From positions 28,734 through 92,733 of the forward strand of contig CAZCQH010000020.1 of assembly GCA_964500805.1 (NCBI GenBank): 64,000 bases of DNA. The letters are read 5' to 3'. A program made the position numbers and the translations under genes. Below are positions 62,496 through 64,000 of the stretch, piece after piece; within the stretch, counting starts at the first letter, position 1; each line of letters starts with the position of its first letter. The notes beneath the pieces are model-generated. The model searched no databases, was not told the DNA's origin, and saw only the letters and a list, made by a program, of their open reading frames with translations. The DNA is from Ga0077555 sp964500805. Lineage in GTDB: Bacteria; Pseudomonadota; Alphaproteobacteria; Rhizobiales; Hyphomicrobiaceae.

Positions 62496-63248
62496 ATGGC
62501 CAAGATTATGCTCATCACTGGCGCGTCGCGCGGCATCGGCGCCGCAACGGCCCGCCTCGGCGCGGCACGCGGCTACGACATCGCGCTCGCCTACGGAACC
62601 GACAAGGGCGCCGCCGAGGCTGTGGCCGCGGACGTAAGGAAAGCCGGCCGACGCGCCACCACTATTCAGGCAGATGTCGCGAGCCCAGCCGCAATCAAAG
62701 CCATGTTCCAGACCGTCGACAAAGAGCTTGGCCGCCTCGACGCGTTCCTCAACAATGCTGGCATCTTCGCGCTCGGCAAGAAGTTCGTCGACATTTCCAT
62801 CGAGGACGTCCAGCAGATGATCGCCATCAACCTGACCGGCGCCTTTATCGCCAATCAGGAGGCTTCGCGCCGCATGTCGACGCGGCTCGGCGGCAACGGC
62901 GGCGTCATCGTCAACATGTCCTCGATGGCAGCCCGCCTCGGCAGCCCCAATGACGGCGTCCACTACGCGGCATCGAAAGGCGGCGTGGAATCGATGACCG
63001 TCGGCATGGCCAAGGAGTTCGCCGGCGAAGGCATCCGGGTCAACGGCCTACGTCCCGGCTTGATCGATACCGAGATCCATGGCCGCGCCGGCGTCCCCGA
63101 CCGCGTGAAGCGCCTCGAGGCCACAGTCCCTCTCGGCCGCGGCGGCAAGGCCGAGGAAGTCGCCGAAGCCGCGCTCTGGCTGATGTCCGACCAGGCCGCC
63201 TACATCACCGGCATCACCCTCGACGTCGCCGGCGGCCGCGGCATCTGA
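62496..63248 (+). CDS. SDR family oxidoreductase
   Basis: 250 residues, starting after GGGAGATCGAG. Rossmann motif T-G-A-S-R-G-I-G at 8-15, N-N-A-G near 89, catalytic Ser in N-M-S-S-M, Tyr-x-x-x-Lys (H-Y-A-A-S-K), and the terminal Y-I-T-G-I-T-L-D-V-A-G-G. NADP preference is suggested by the Ser/Arg after Gly in the first motif. It resembles 3-oxoacyl-ACP reductase and glucose-dehydrogenase types. Substrate unknown. Distinct from the SDR at 4049. Confidence 0.92.
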   Translation: MAKIMLITGASRGIGAATARLGAARGYDIALAYGTDKGAAEAVAADVRKAGRRATTIQADVASPAAIKAMFQTVDKELGRLDAFLNNAGIFALGKKFVDISIEDVQQMIAINLTGAFIANQEASRRMSTRLGGNGGVIVNMSSMAARLGSPNDGVHYAASKGGVESMTVGMAKEFAGEGIRVNGLRPGLIDTEIHGRAGVPDRVKRLEATVPLGRGGKAEEVAEAALWLMSDQAAYITGITLDVAGGRGI

Positions 63249-63588
63249 CCCCTCACAATCTCGTTCATTGACCGAAATGCACGCACAACTCGCCATTGAC
63301 GAGCCAAAAGCGGCAGTAGCCCCTGAATCACCCGAGGTCGCCCTCAAACACGCAATCGTCATGGGCTGAATTGCGCGCTGGCGCGGTTCGGGCTCGAGTG
63401 GCTAGGGGGGTAGCTTCGAAAAAATCGTCGCTCTACGGTGCCTTAGAACTCAACGGCGAGCGTGTTGCGAGTTAACCAAGTCCGACCCCGCGCACTGCCA
63501 ATTTCGATCCGAGACGTATCGTTTCGAACAGAGCCGGACCCACTGATCAGGCCCTCGGCTCTCGTTTTCGCGCGCCCCCGTAGCGGCC
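63249..63588. other. Convergent spacer between SDR and DUF4337 genes, no gene recognised
   Basis: 340 bases. A 7-bp inverted repeat AGAGCCG/CGGCTCT (63530-63562) close to the end of the minus-strand gene could form a terminator, though its T-run is short. Small open frames here are shadows or lack ribosome sites. Confidence 0.4.
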
Positions 63589-63999
63589 TCACCCAAACAG
63601 CGGCAGCTTCGCAATGAGCGTGAAGCCGTTGATCATCAGGACCGTCCCCACAACACCGAACAGGCCGCTGAAGTAGAGCAGCACATTCGCGTTGGCTATC
63701 AGCGCCACCGAGGCGAGCACGATGGCAATTTGCAGCAGCGCCTGCGCAACGTCGAAGTAGGGATCCTTGCGCAGCGCGATGTCGCGATCCTTCTCGATCT
63801 CTTTGGCTCTCGCAAAGAGCTCATCAAGACCTTCGTTGGTTTTCTTGTCCGACGTGTAGCGCGCCACGTCATCACGATAGGCCTTGATCTTGGCCTCGAT
63901 CGCAGTCCGCGCTTCAGCACCAATGCTCGGATTGGCCTTCAGCAGCGTAAGCGCCCCACGATCGCCCTGGCGTGCTGTGGTCGCTTTCCACTTGACGAT
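63589..63999 (-). CDS. DUF4337-like membrane protein (5' end outside window)
   Basis: The frame stays open to the window edge. The GTG at 63867 is probably internal, since the sequence before it continues in family style (A-T-T-A-R-Q-G-D-R-G-A, K-A-Y-R-D-D-V-A-R-Y). A soluble helical N-part with E-L-F-A-R-A-K-E-I-E-K-D-R-D leads to two C-terminal transmembrane helices (L-L-Q-I-A-I-V-L-A-S-V-A-L-I and L-L-Y-F-S-G-L-F-G-V-V-G-T). DUF4337 has no known function. Confidence 0.85.
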   Translation of the reverse strand: MVKWKATTARQGDRGALTLLKANPSIGAEARTAIEAKIKAYRDDVARYTSDKKTNEGLDELFARAKEIEKDRDIALRKDPYFDVAQALLQIAIVLASVALIANANVLLYFSGLFGVVGTVLMINGFTLIAKLPLFG

Positions 64000-64000
64000 C

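Overview
The window is high-GC (about 60-65%) chromosomal DNA with alphaproteobacterial hallmarks. These include DUF459 SGNH hydrolases, a FemAB-like DUF482 protein, a DUF6496 protein, an HWE-type histidine kinase with a MASE1 sensor, an orphan tctB-tctA pair, and many CaiB, GMC, LLM, TauD and acyl-CoA catabolic enzymes. A soil-dwelling member of the Hyphomicrobiales (Bradyrhizobium/Rhodoplanes-like) is the best guess; this is inference, since there is no rRNA marker here. No phage, IS element or CRISPR array was seen. There is one tRNA gene (tRNA-Cys).

Layout. 1-6.8 kb: 3' part of a CaiB/BaiF CoA-transferase or racemase gene, a secreted NodB-type polysaccharide deacetylase, an SnoaL-like protein, an SDR plus alpha/beta-hydrolase pair preceded by a cluster of four hairpins, and two small secreted proteins. 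6.9-16.6 kb: GMC oxidoreductase, PPOX protein, Usp, gatB, Fe-alcohol dehydrogenase, RidA-like protein, and a Baeyer-Villiger monooxygenase followed by a sterol-desaturase-like di-iron protein. 16.6-22.5 kb (minus strand): CorA, an unknown membrane protein, tctA/tctB and BenE. 23-30 kb: HMG-CoA lyase, Uma2 nuclease-like protein, a second GMC enzyme, MASE1-PAS-HWE histidine kinase and an LLM oxidoreductase.

30-43 kb: a previously hidden SelW-like selenoprotein gene with an in-frame TGA, a Usp, an acyl-CoA dehydrogenase next to a TauD dioxygenase, a decayed DUF2786 gene, a serine hydrolase, DUF459 coupled to an unusual aroA, and a plus-strand catabolic cluster (TauD, LLM, acyl-CoA ligase, ATC hydrolase, FemAB-like). 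43-53.7 kb: a three-domain MFS-PlsC-AMP ligase, a 23-residue Lys/Ala peptide gene, gamma-glutamyltransferase, RraA-like, an EthD-like barrel, tRNA-Cys, an NDUFAF5-like methyltransferase and a two-subunit TPP decarboxylase.

53.8-59.0 kb: a distinctly lower-GC module in which a 1147-residue SAM-cyclase-AAA-TPR protein is tightly linked to an unknown protein and a secreted papain-family protease. This is the best candidate for an undescribed multi-gene system. 59-64 kb returns to housekeeping-like DNA: typA, DUF6496, an SDR and a truncated DUF4337 membrane protein.

The two observations most worth following are the selenoprotein gene at 30202-30420 (minus), which ordinary ORF calling misses, and the cyclase/unknown/papain module at 53851-59008.
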